From positions 62,001-126,000 of the forward strand of contig CANLTI010000001.1 in assembly GCA_947494095.1 (NCBI GenBank): a stretch of 64,000 bases of DNA, read 5' to 3'. Origin of the DNA: an uncultured Pseudomonadales bacterium (GTDB lineage Bacteria; Pseudomonadota; Gammaproteobacteria; Pseudomonadales; Cellvibrionaceae). Of the stretch, positions 34,817 through 44,167 are shown piece by piece. The first letter of the stretch is position 1. Every line of letters starts with the position of its first letter. The notes beneath the pieces are model-generated. The model saw only the letters and a program-made list of their open reading frames with translations. It searched no databases and had not been told where the DNA came from. The translations under genes and the position numbers were made by a program.

Positions 34817-34851
34817 ATAAAAAGGCCAATCAACAATAGTTGATTGGCCTA
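34817..34851 (-). terminator. Strong rho-independent terminator
   Basis: A 12-bp perfect stem AGGCCAATCAAC/GTTGATTGGCCT with a 4-nt loop, followed on the minus strand by TTTTTATTG. Ends the amylase transcript; the weaker plus-strand tail makes it less clear for the transporter. Confidence 0.88.
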
Positions 34852-34970
34852 ACTTTGTTGCCCTCACTTTGATACTGCTAAAGCGTTACAGTCTATGCGC
34901 TAAAATACCTATGCGCATAAAATACCTATGCTCTATGAAAAGCAAAAAAACGAGCACATAGGGTAACGTA

Positions 34971-36632
34971 TTAATTTAATTTTACGGCACTAATACTTTT
35001 TTGGTTATCATCAAATGTTAATCGATAAGTGCCGGCGCCTTGAGTAATTAAAAAGTCTTCGGCGGGGTAGGCTTCTGACCAATCGTTAAAGCGTGATATT
35101 TTAAAACGTGGATTGTCATCGCCAAAACTCACCGTTGTTGTCCAAAGGCCGTTATCGCGTGTCATGGGTGTTGTTTGCCAGTTATTAGCGGTGCCACGTA
35201 GGTAGGCGTTTTGCCAGCCATTACAGCTTGCGCCACAATCGCCAACTTTAGCGCCCACGTGAATAGCACTGGCATTAAGAGAGCTTACGTTAAATGCAGC
35301 GGTACCGTCGCTATTGACTGTAATGGTTTCGCCTTCACAGGTTTTTGTTTGTGCGTCAAAGTCACCATTAATAATGTCACAGTACTCACCGCTGGGCATG
35401 CCGGTTTGTAAGGTGCGATTAAGGTTGCTGTTATCTTCTCGGTTAATGGCTACAAAACCTTTATCGCCACGGCTAAAGGCAATTTGGTTATTGCCGTTGT
35501 CCCACCAGTTGTTGACCGACCAGTCGCTCACAGTATAGTTGCGGAAGTTCACCATATTGGCGATACCACGCCAGCGATGCTCACACACCCAGCCTTGTCC
35601 GCAGCCATCACCAGAGTGAACGCCGTTATCAGGTCGGCCTTGATTGTAGCTGTCAAAAAAGTAGCTAGACATGACTTTGGGATAGCCATAAGGATAAGCT
35701 AGCATAAAGATTTCACCAATATAATAAAGCCCAGAGGTATCTTTATAGGTGAGTGTTCTCTCGGGGTGCTCGCGTTGATCATCGTGATTAGAAACAAACA
35801 CTACCGATTGATCGCTGGGTAAAACGCTATCCCATTGGTTGAGGTAGCGTAAATTTTTAATAGGTACCTGACCTTTAAAGTGGCTGCCTATTGCGCGCTC
35901 AAATGTAAACTCTGTAATGTCGCCGTTAGCGGTATATTCTTCGGGCTGTACGGGTTCGTTGGCACGAATAACTTCTTGGAAGATATAAGGGTTACCGCGA
36001 ACGCGGCGTATAATAGCGGCAATATCGGCAGCTGGAATATGCTTAGCGCCATCAATTCGGAAGCCTGCAACACCCATATCAACCATTTTATTCATATAGT
36101 CAGCAATTTTTTGCTGCACATAACTGGACTCTGTTTTTAAATCACTCAAGCCTAATAAATCACAGTTTTGAATTTTCCAGCGATCTTGATAATCAATAGG
36201 GTCTAAGCAGTGGTGAAAGTCATTATAGCCGTAGGGTACTTCTGGATGCGAGAAGCCTTTGTTTTGCATATGATTAATAACGGCATCAACATAAATACCA
36301 ACCCCTGCGTCTGAGCAGCGGCTAACCATGTTTTTAAATTCGGCTTCGTTACCGCTACGGCTATTTAAATCGTAGTTGGTTGGCTGGTAGCGGCGCCACC
36401 ATTCATCACCGTCAGGGGCACCTTGTGGCGGCGATACTTGTACAGCCGCAAAACCTTTTGGTCCTAAAACGGTTTCGCACTCTTCGGCAATATCATTCCA
36501 AGACCACTCAAATAAATGTACAAAGGCGGTTCTGGCGGGTGGCTCAGTACTTTGGGCTTGTGCAATACCTGCGCTACTGGCAAGTGCTGCTAGCATCCAG
36601 GTTGTTAGCTGTTTGGGGATTGTATGATTCAT
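34971..36632 (-). CDS. Secreted alpha-amylase (GH13)
   Basis: Signal peptide to AQAQS. Catalytic (beta/alpha)8 domain of the chloride-dependent, animal-like GH13 type: FVHLFEWSWNDIAEECE, WWRRYQPTNYDL, DAVINHM, then nucleophile GFRIDGAKH (about residue 195), acid/base FQEVI (about 219) and transition-state Asp VSNHDDQ (about 288). C-terminal all-beta domain A-C, then a final about 90-aa beta module (WQNAYLRGTANNWQTTPMTRDNGLWTTTVSF), a probable starch-binding module. 553 aa. It hydrolyses starch outside the cell and pairs with the large amylopullulanase-like gene upstream on the same strand. Confidence 0.93.
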   Translation of the reverse strand: MNHTIPKQLTTWMLAALASSAGIAQAQSTEPPARTAFVHLFEWSWNDIAEECETVLGPKGFAAVQVSPPQGAPDGDEWWRRYQPTNYDLNSRSGNEAEFKNMVSRCSDAGVGIYVDAVINHMQNKGFSHPEVPYGYNDFHHCLDPIDYQDRWKIQNCDLLGLSDLKTESSYVQQKIADYMNKMVDMGVAGFRIDGAKHIPAADIAAIIRRVRGNPYIFQEVIRANEPVQPEEYTANGDITEFTFERAIGSHFKGQVPIKNLRYLNQWDSVLPSDQSVVFVSNHDDQREHPERTLTYKDTSGLYYIGEIFMLAYPYGYPKVMSSYFFDSYNQGRPDNGVHSGDGCGQGWVCEHRWRGIANMVNFRNYTVSDWSVNNWWDNGNNQIAFSRGDKGFVAINREDNSNLNRTLQTGMPSGEYCDIINGDFDAQTKTCEGETITVNSDGTAAFNVSSLNASAIHVGAKVGDCGASCNGWQNAYLRGTANNWQTTPMTRDNGLWTTTVSFGDDNPRFKISRFNDWSEAYPAEDFLITQGAGTYRLTFDDNQKSISAVKLN

Positions 36633-36840
36633 GAATCACTCCGGTTTTGGGATTATTGTCTTTATTATGTTGAACTATTATTGAATGAATGTGCGCAGTT
36701 TTAGCCTGCGACGATGCCACCCCTTGTGGTATAGATGATGCTTTTTCCTGCGATTGTATTTATCGATATTGATAGCCATTAATATCGGTGGTTATTAATG
36801 GCTACGCACTTAATATTTAAATTTGGGTAATAAGTGTTTT

Positions 36841-39800
36841 TTAACAAGAATGCCAATTATCTTCAATACTGTAACAACTGTCTTGGTCGATAAATAAGTC
36901 GGGTGTTTGCTCACCGCTAGCGTCCGGTGTACCAATATCATTAAAAATAATTTTAGTCGCTCGTACGCCTCGTGGCATAGTTGCGCTAAAAACCCCGTTA
37001 GTTTCAGTCATTAATTGCCCTGGCCATTCAAGGTTTTGATCGCTGCCATTTTCCCAGCTGTAAACCCTAATATTACTAGACCAATGCGCGGGCTTTTTAA
37101 AGGATACTGTGATACCCGGTAAGTCACAGCTAGGCTGCCATGCATCGCTTGCAATATCAAAGCAGCCATCACCTTGACGATAGAGATCTGAGGTTTGATT
37201 ACCGTTGCCATCATTTAATATGATGTTTCCTTCATTCACATTAGCTGGCAAAGTATAAGCAAACCAATTTTCGCCAATGCTCTGCATGGCATTACCAGGC
37301 CATTGTGTTTCAGTGGGTGTGGGTAAGGTTTCCCAAAAATGAATATTAAGCGGTAGGCTCCATTCAGTAGGTGCTTTGGCATAAACCGTAATGCCCGGTG
37401 TTTGAATCGGTGTTTGCAGGGTGTTACACGGCAATGCTTTGGCGCTACCTTTAGGTAATACAAAAACACTCGCGCTGATAGCAGGCAATGTAAAAATACC
37501 TGTTTGTGCGTTAAAGCTACCGGGGTTTATTTGTTGTAATGGGTGAGCTTCAAACGGTAAGGTGCTGAGTGTATCTTGTTGCCATTCTATTGCGGTGCGA
37601 TCGGTATTAAAGGCAATTAAAATTCCATCATATTCAAAGGTACGCTCTTGATGGGTGCTGCAGTCACTCCCGCTGATAGTCATAGCAATTAAACCGCTTT
37701 TTTGATTTTCGCCGGTATTCCAAAAATTAAGTCGTTTATTCACGTCATCAGCATTGGCTAGGCGCAATAGCTCAGTGCTGTAGCGTATTTTAAGTTGCTC
37801 TATAAAACCTTCATGGGCTTGGCGCATCAAAGCGGCATCTACTTGAATATTACTATTTTCAAAAAGTGTTTTTATAATATCCCAGCGGCTACTATTACTT
37901 TCGGCTGGTGGTAGGCCTTGTGCCCAATTATTGCTTATGCCTGAGTCGTTGGTTTCACTAAAATCAATACGGTTAAACCAATCGCCAGAATCAAAGCTGT
38001 TGCGGTCCATTGATTTTGAGCGGAGCAAGTCGGTACCCATTTGATGAAAGGGAATGCCTTGGCCGTAGTTAACAAAGGCTTGGCTTAATACATGTACTGC
38101 AACACGCTCTTGCGCACTAAAATTGGCGGGCAATTTAGGTTGAGTATTATCCCAGAGTGTTTCGTTATCGTGTTTATCAACATATAAAACGTTCTCAAGG
38201 GGTGAGGTATTGTAGGCAATATTATTTAACCCTTTGCCGGTATTTTGTTGGCCGGTATGGTCAATGAAGGTGTAATTAACAAGGTTGCCTGCAAGCCCAA
38301 TACGAATGGCATCGGCTTGTGCTTGTGCGGTTGTTGTGGTGCTTTGCGGTTCGCTATATACGCTATTACCGCTGGCAAAGCCTGCAGCTAGTCCGGTATC
38401 GGTAAAATTACCACCGCGTACGCCATCGCGCAGGCGATCATTAAAGGTACCTATCAAAGTACCCGCCAAGCCCGTTTGGCTGGCTTGCTCAAAACGTTGA
38501 TTGGCAGCGACCTCACCAAAATCCCAACCTTCGCCATACACATAAATATTGCTGCCATCAACACCGTCACGCTCGAGTGTTAAGGTGTTAAGTGCTTCGC
38601 GAATGGATAACATGACGCGTTTGGGGTGGTGGCCCATAAGGTCAAAGCGAAAGCCATCAATTTTGTATTGTTTGGCCCACAACACAATGGCATCGCGCAT
38701 TAATTTTTCCATCATTGTGTGTTCGGCAGCGGTATTATCGCAGCATGTGGAGTTGGCGATGGCACCGGTTATTGGGTGGCGACGATGGTAATAACCTGGC
38801 ACCACTTTATCGAGTACCGATTGAGTATTTAAGCCCGATGCGTATGTATGGTTAAAAACGACATCTACAACTGTTTTTAAACCGATGGTGTGCAAACTGC
38901 TAACGGCATTTCTGAGCTCTAAAATACGTTGAGAGCCTTGGCTGTTAGTGGCGTAGCTGCCTTCGGGGGCTAGAAAGTGATAAGGGTCATAACCCCAGTT
39001 AAAAGCATCAATGCTTGAGAATTGCTCAGTACGTGCAAAACTAATAATATCTTGTACATGTGTATTGCTTGGATCTTGCTCGGTGAGTGTGGTCATTAGC
39101 TGGTGTAATGTCATCTCACTATAATCATCGCAATAGGGTGTTAATTTTTCGACAATATTGCGATCGCATACGTCTTTAACGGTATGCTCAAGTGTTAAAG
39201 GGGCTGTGCTTAATGGGCCTTCGTTAATAGTAGCAATATCATTAACCGGCAATAAATGAAAATGCGTTAAACCTGCATCGGCAAGATGTTTGAGGTGCTG
39301 CATGCCTGTGGATAAAGGCGCGGTAATGCCGTCATAGGTTAAAGCGTTATAGCGGCCTTGGTCTTGTTTTTTAATATTCATTTCCTGAGCGCTAAAATCG
39401 CGAACATGCCCTTCGTAAATACTAATATTTTGCCATGGTGGTAAAGCTTTTTTAAGCGCTGACCAATTGGCAGGCTGCAAGTTAGGATCATTTAAATCAA
39501 TGATTTGGCTGTATTGGCTATTGCTAGACAGGCTAATACTGTATGGATCGGTTGCATTGTATTGCTCTATTTGCCCGCTTGCTGGATGGTACGCTTTAAT
39601 CGCAAATTGGTAATATTGACCATACCATGTGCTATCACCCACAAAATGGTAAACACCTTGGCTATCGGGTGTTGCAGTATGGCTTTGCAGTAATTTAAAG
39701 TCGCTATCAAAGCGCTGTAGCTCTAGGCTTTGTACATTGGGTGCCCATACTGAAATGGTAGGCGCATTGCTGTCGTTTTGGATACCTAAATTACCACTAT

Positions 39801-42777
39801 AGGCAAACTTATCATCAAGTACTAACGCGGTTTGCACATGCGTTGCCGCGAGTAATTTATTGTCATCATTTAATTGCGCAACAATTAATTGTGATTGAAT
39901 GAGCGAGCGAAGTTGTTCTGCATGTGTGCCACTGTTATTGGCGTTAATGCTGTTTAACATATTGCTAAAGGTAAAGGCTGTGCCGGTAGCTAAGGCTTTG
40001 TGAGTATCCTTTAAACGATTGCGCTGTGCTTCGGTGAGCTCTGTAGCGGTTAGCTTGATTATCGTTTGCGCGCCTTCGAGTTGGCTATCGTTGATATTGA
40101 TACCCGCTGCCATGCTCGCATGTAATTGCCATTGTGTGGCGCCGGCGTTAGGCTGCATTAAAATAATTGTTGTGTCATCAAGCCAGTGTGCACTGGCGCC
40201 TTCAATACTCACCAGGCTGGTTAAATCGCAAGCTGCACTCCAAGTGTTTTCAGTAATATCAAAGCATTTGCCCGAGGCGGTATTTAAATTATCGGTCTGC
40301 AAGCCATTGTTATCATGTAGCACCATATTGGCTTGAGTGGCGCCCAGCGGTAAAGTAAAACGATACCAACCACTACCCAAATCAAGCATTGCTACGCCTG
40401 GCCATTCGGTATTGGTCGCATCACCGGCATCCCAATAATGCGCGTACAAGGGCCCTTGCCAATCGGCAGGTTTTTTAACAAAAAGGGTTTGTCCCGGTGT
40501 GGGTGCATTACAGTCTTGAGTTTGCCACTCACCGTCGATATAACAGGCACTTTGATTTTGCGTTAGATTTTCGCTTTGTTGATTGCCATCGTTAAAAATA
40601 ATATTGGCAGAGGTGATACTTGCCGGAAATTCAAAGCTATACCAATTGTCGTCTGTGGGTGTCATTAGTAGGCCAGGCCAAGCAGGTTCAAAGGAGCTCA
40701 GTTGCGTGTCCCAAAAATAAATATTAACGGCACTGCTCCAATCGTCTGGTTTTTTAAATTGCACACGCATAGGCTTAGCTTGGGTTGTTGTATGGTTTAG
40801 CGTATCACTTTGCTCGGTAGTGTTTTGGCCTGTGGCTGTGTTATAGCTAATGATCGCTTTAAATGATGTGGTTTCATCGAGTGTGTTAGCATCAATGGTA
40901 AAAGTATAGGGTAGCGTGTGGTCTTCGAGTCGATTTTTGAAGCCTTCTTCAGTGCTTTGTTGCAAGGTAACTTGACCGAGTACAGGTAAGCCAGATGCGT
41001 ACTGTGCTGTTGCTGTTAGCCGTAACTGGCTGCCGGCGGGCTCGGCTGTTAAGGTGATGCTACCAAAGGTTTCTTCATCGCTGGCTTGGCTTTTTAAAAT
41101 GGTAAAACTATAAGCCGGTAGCGTGAGTGTACCCTCAGTATAGGCGGCATCATTATGTGTATAAAGTGTGGTGTAGCTTGGTGTGTTTTCAGGGGTTCGA
41201 TGATAAAATTCTGGCCCACTTAATACTTGGGTTTGTGTATTGTTGCTTGTATTAAACGCAACAACATATTCGCTGTGTGTATTATTGGATAGGCCAAAAT
41301 GACTGTAAATTAAAAGGCCTGCTTCGCTGCTGGCTAGGTTAACTAATGTTTGGCCTTGTGCTAAAGCGTTGTGCTCTTGGCGCAGTGTTTGTAGCGCTTT
41401 TAGGGCAGAGTACACGGGGTGTTGGCTGTCGAAGTTATCATCGGCGGTGGTGGTGGTACTGCCTAAATTGTTTATTGTATTCAGCGCTTTTACTTGGCTG
41501 GCAAACATATCATCGCGCGCGCCTTCGTATTCACCAGCCCCAATAAAGCCTTGCTCGTCACCATAATAAATAATGGGTGTGCCTCTTACTGTAAATAAAA
41601 AGCCATAGGCTTGAATGAGTCGATCGAGCTTTTCTTGTTCTGAGGCTTCTGGATGATGCTCGTTAATAAAATAACTTAAACGACCGACATCATGATTACT
41701 GACAAAAGTTTTTAATGTTTTAGGGGCGCTTTGTGTATTGTAGTGGGAGTCAGCCTTTAAAGTATTTGCAATTCTTTGCGGGCTTTGGCCTTTAGCAAAT
41801 ACATCGTTGATCGCATAATAAAGGCCAAAATCTAACCCGCTCTTTAGGTGAGAGGCTTGCAAATAATCAGCAATATTTTTAGGGTTGCCATCAAATACTT
41901 CGGCAAAAATATCTAAATTAGGATTTGCCATTACAATATCTGCTTGCCATTGCTGCCAAAATTCAGGCTCTACATGTTTGGCAGTATCTATACGGTAACC
42001 TGCAATATCAAATTGCGTAGCCCATTGACTATAAATATCGATAAACCCTTTGATCACTGTGGGATCGCTTGTTTTTAAATCATCAAGTCCCGATAAATCT
42101 CCGGTTATTGCTTGGCTATCATTAGTAATATTACCTTGTAAATGATAGCGCGCACTGTCGTTAAGCCATGCGGGGTTTTTAATTGTTTTTAGAGTATCGG
42201 CAATAACAGGCGTGTAAGGTGTTACTGAAAATTCACAGTTTGTACATTCACTATATTGAATGACATCGGCTGTGTGGTTGGTGACAATATCTAAAATAAT
42301 ACCAATGTTATGCTCTTTGGCTTTTGCAATGAGTATGTGAAGCTCTTCTTCGGTGCCAAAGTGGGGGTCCAGTGCTGTAAAGTCGGTAATCCAATAACCG
42401 TGGTAACCAGCTTTATCATTGATCATTTCATTTTTAAAAATAGGTGTTAGCCATATATCGGTAATGCCTAGGCCAGATAAATAATCTAATTTTTGTGTGA
42501 TGCCTGCAAGGTCACCCCCATGAAAGTGGCGGCTGGACTCTGGGTTGAAACCGGTTGCCAATGTACCATCGTTATCACTATTGCCATTGGCAAAGCGATC
42601 GGGCATTAAATGATAAATAAGAGAAGCTTCCTGCTCGCTGGTAGCGGGTTCGCTACTGGAGGATTGTGATATTGTGCTACTGTTATTGGAGTTATTAGGG
42701 TTGTTAGAGTTATTGCTGCAAGCGGATAACCCTAAAAAAAATACGACAATACAGGAAATGTGTAGAGCTTTATTCAT
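36841..42777 (-). CDS. Dual-GH13 amylase-pullulanase lipoprotein with four CBM26-like modules
   Basis: 1978 aa. Lipobox LSAC at residue about 20, then an Asn/Ser linker. GH13 domain 1 (about 45-560): nucleophile GYRIDTAKH (about 262), acid/base FAEVFDG (about 290), VSNHDVGR (about 362). Two CBM26-like modules (about 669-755 and 760-845: FKKPDDWSSAVNIYFWD; VKKPADWQGPLYAHYWD). Pullulanase-type N-domains (about 850-1080) and a second GH13 (about 1080-1760): GFRFDLMGHH, YVYGEGWDFGE, VDKHDNETLWD. Two more CBM26-like modules (about 1794-1885, 1896-1978). Predicted outer-membrane anchored enzyme with alpha-1,4 and alpha-1,6 activity on starch or pullulan. The two catalytic domains are of different subfamilies, so the gene is a true fusion and not a simple duplication. 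Confidence 0.93.
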   Translation of the reverse strand: MNKALHISCIVVFFLGLSACSNNSNNPNNSNNSSTISQSSSSEPATSEQEASLIYHLMPDRFANGNSDNDGTLATGFNPESSRHFHGGDLAGITQKLDYLSGLGITDIWLTPIFKNEMINDKAGYHGYWITDFTALDPHFGTEEELHILIAKAKEHNIGIILDIVTNHTADVIQYSECTNCEFSVTPYTPVIADTLKTIKNPAWLNDSARYHLQGNITNDSQAITGDLSGLDDLKTSDPTVIKGFIDIYSQWATQFDIAGYRIDTAKHVEPEFWQQWQADIVMANPNLDIFAEVFDGNPKNIADYLQASHLKSGLDFGLYYAINDVFAKGQSPQRIANTLKADSHYNTQSAPKTLKTFVSNHDVGRLSYFINEHHPEASEQEKLDRLIQAYGFLFTVRGTPIIYYGDEQGFIGAGEYEGARDDMFASQVKALNTINNLGSTTTTADDNFDSQHPVYSALKALQTLRQEHNALAQGQTLVNLASSEAGLLIYSHFGLSNNTHSEYVVAFNTSNNTQTQVLSGPEFYHRTPENTPSYTTLYTHNDAAYTEGTLTLPAYSFTILKSQASDEETFGSITLTAEPAGSQLRLTATAQYASGLPVLGQVTLQQSTEEGFKNRLEDHTLPYTFTIDANTLDETTSFKAIISYNTATGQNTTEQSDTLNHTTTQAKPMRVQFKKPDDWSSAVNIYFWDTQLSSFEPAWPGLLMTPTDDNWYSFEFPASITSANIIFNDGNQQSENLTQNQSACYIDGEWQTQDCNAPTPGQTLFVKKPADWQGPLYAHYWDAGDATNTEWPGVAMLDLGSGWYRFTLPLGATQANMVLHDNNGLQTDNLNTASGKCFDITENTWSAACDLTSLVSIEGASAHWLDDTTIILMQPNAGATQWQLHASMAAGININDSQLEGAQTIIKLTATELTEAQRNRLKDTHKALATGTAFTFSNMLNSINANNSGTHAEQLRSLIQSQLIVAQLNDDNKLLAATHVQTALVLDDKFAYSGNLGIQNDSNAPTISVWAPNVQSLELQRFDSDFKLLQSHTATPDSQGVYHFVGDSTWYGQYYQFAIKAYHPASGQIEQYNATDPYSISLSSNSQYSQIIDLNDPNLQPANWSALKKALPPWQNISIYEGHVRDFSAQEMNIKKQDQGRYNALTYDGITAPLSTGMQHLKHLADAGLTHFHLLPVNDIATINEGPLSTAPLTLEHTVKDVCDRNIVEKLTPYCDDYSEMTLHQLMTTLTEQDPSNTHVQDIISFARTEQFSSIDAFNWGYDPYHFLAPEGSYATNSQGSQRILELRNAVSSLHTIGLKTVVDVVFNHTYASGLNTQSVLDKVVPGYYHRRHPITGAIANSTCCDNTAAEHTMMEKLMRDAIVLWAKQYKIDGFRFDLMGHHPKRVMLSIREALNTLTLERDGVDGSNIYVYGEGWDFGEVAANQRFEQASQTGLAGTLIGTFNDRLRDGVRGGNFTDTGLAAGFASGNSVYSEPQSTTTTAQAQADAIRIGLAGNLVNYTFIDHTGQQNTGKGLNNIAYNTSPLENVLYVDKHDNETLWDNTQPKLPANFSAQERVAVHVLSQAFVNYGQGIPFHQMGTDLLRSKSMDRNSFDSGDWFNRIDFSETNDSGISNNWAQGLPPAESNSSRWDIIKTLFENSNIQVDAALMRQAHEGFIEQLKIRYSTELLRLANADDVNKRLNFWNTGENQKSGLIAMTISGSDCSTHQERTFEYDGILIAFNTDRTAIEWQQDTLSTLPFEAHPLQQINPGSFNAQTGIFTLPAISASVFVLPKGSAKALPCNTLQTPIQTPGITVYAKAPTEWSLPLNIHFWETLPTPTETQWPGNAMQSIGENWFAYTLPANVNEGNIILNDGNGNQTSDLYRQGDGCFDIASDAWQPSCDLPGITVSFKKPAHWSSNIRVYSWENGSDQNLEWPGQLMTETNGVFSATMPRGVRATKIIFNDIGTPDASGEQTPDLFIDQDSCYSIEDNWHSC

Positions 42778-43456
42778 TTTATATTCCAGTGCCTAATGAT
42801 TATGTGTCGGCAATTATTTTAGTGGTGATTAATTATTATTATAAAATATAGGATAAAGATTATTTGCTAACGCCAGTGAGGCGTAATCACAATTTTTAAC
42901 GAGAGTGCAGCGACGTAAAGCGTGTATGCTGACGATTAAAGCGGTATGGTTTGGTATTGCTATTTATTGTTTTTATAATATTTTGATAGTAGAGGCTTAG
43001 GTTAGGCTTTTATGTAAATAGCAGCAATACTTTGCATACGTATTCATAGAATATTGCTGTGGTAATAACATTGCTGTCATTAAGGTGATTTTTACGTAAC
43101 ACGGCTAAAGTCAGCAATGCCGTTAATGCAAGCAAACACTTTTTGGCGATGCATAAAAAGCGATAAAATAAAAATGATGGGCTGAAAGCCAAAACCGTGT
43201 AGTGAAAACCTGCATTCCAACTCTGGCCTTAAAAGTGAGTGTTGTTAGGAGACGTTGTTAAAAGGAATTGTTAAAAGCGGTCGTTAAAAGGGGCTGGCGA
43301 AAGGCCTTTAATGAACGTTATAGAGGATGGGCAAGGCGTGAGCAGTTAATGTATCCATTAACTGCTAGGCTTGATAAGCGGCAGGCGATCCCAATATATA
43401 AGCCGATATTCTTGCTATTTTTACTCTGGCTACAACCTTTTATAAAAGGGATAAAT
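42778..43456. other. Gene-free stretch
   Basis: AT-rich intergenic DNA. The only regularity is a triplet of GTTAAAAG motifs at 43259-43292. A 60-aa hydrophobic open frame (43010-43192, minus) has no ribosome binding site or context support, and I do not call it. Confidence 0.5.
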
Positions 43457-44116
43457 ATGAAAAATTTTAAAATTGATATTGTGTCTGATGTCATGTGTCC
43501 GTGGTGTGTTGTGGGTTATAAAAACCTTGAGACAGCGTTAGCTGAGCTTAAAGATGATATGAGTGCAGATATTTCATGGCACCCTTTTGAGTTAAACCCA
43601 GATATGCCACTTGAAGGGCAAAATTTAAATGAACATCTCATGCAAAAGTACGGCTTAACCGAAGAGCAAGGTGATGAGAACCGTCAGCGTATGGCTGAAG
43701 CCGGCGAGCGTGCTGGGTTCACGTTCAACTTTGATAGTAAACGTATTATGATCAATAGCTTTGACTTGCATCGTTTGTTGATGTGGGCGGGTGAGCAGGG
43801 TAAGCAAACGGCTTTGAAACTGGCCTTTTTTAAAGCGCATTTCACCGATTTAAAATACCTTAATCAAGAAGAGGTATTGCTTGAAGTGGTTGAGCAAGTG
43901 GGCCTTGATAAAGCGCAGGCGCGTAGTATTTTACAATCGGACCAATACGCGCAAGCGGTACGCCAAGCGCAAGAGCGCTTTAAGCAACAGGGCATTAGCT
44001 CTGTACCTACTTTTATTATCAACGATAAATATGCACTGAGCGGCGGCCAGCCTAGCGAATCATTTATACAGGCATTGAAGCAAATTAGCGAAGAAGAGGC
44101 AAAAGAAGCCTCTTAA
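43457..44116 (+). CDS. DsbA-family (FrnE-like) oxidoreductase
   Basis: Thioredoxin-fold protein without a signal peptide: IDIVSDVMCPWCVVGYKNLE carries the CPWC redox motif, and GISSVPTFIINDKYALSGGQP the cis-Pro loop and C-terminal signature of FrnE/2-hydroxychromene isomerase-like DsbA proteins. About 219 aa. Start at 43457 with AAGGG upstream; the longer in-frame start at 43268 would add 63 atypical residues. Cytoplasmic, likely a disulfide-handling stress protein; single gene with its own terminator. Confidence 0.92.
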   Translation: MKNFKIDIVSDVMCPWCVVGYKNLETALAELKDDMSADISWHPFELNPDMPLEGQNLNEHLMQKYGLTEEQGDENRQRMAEAGERAGFTFNFDSKRIMINSFDLHRLLMWAGEQGKQTALKLAFFKAHFTDLKYLNQEEVLLEVVEQVGLDKAQARSILQSDQYAQAVRQAQERFKQQGISSVPTFIINDKYALSGGQPSESFIQALKQISEEEAKEAS

Positions 44117-44147
44117 TAAAAAAGGGGGCGCAATGCCCCCTTTTTTT
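44117..44147 (+). terminator. Rho-independent terminator
   Basis: AAAAAAGGGGGC-gcaat-GCCCCCTTTTTTT, directly after the DsbA-like gene; A/T symmetry also serves the convergent giant gene. Confidence 0.92.
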
Positions 44148-44167
44148 ATGTCACTGATTGTTGGTCA

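Noticed and set aside
43010..43192. 60-aa hydrophobic open frame
   Set aside because: No ribosome binding site, no neighbours and AT-rich composition; hydrophobicity alone is expected in such sequence.
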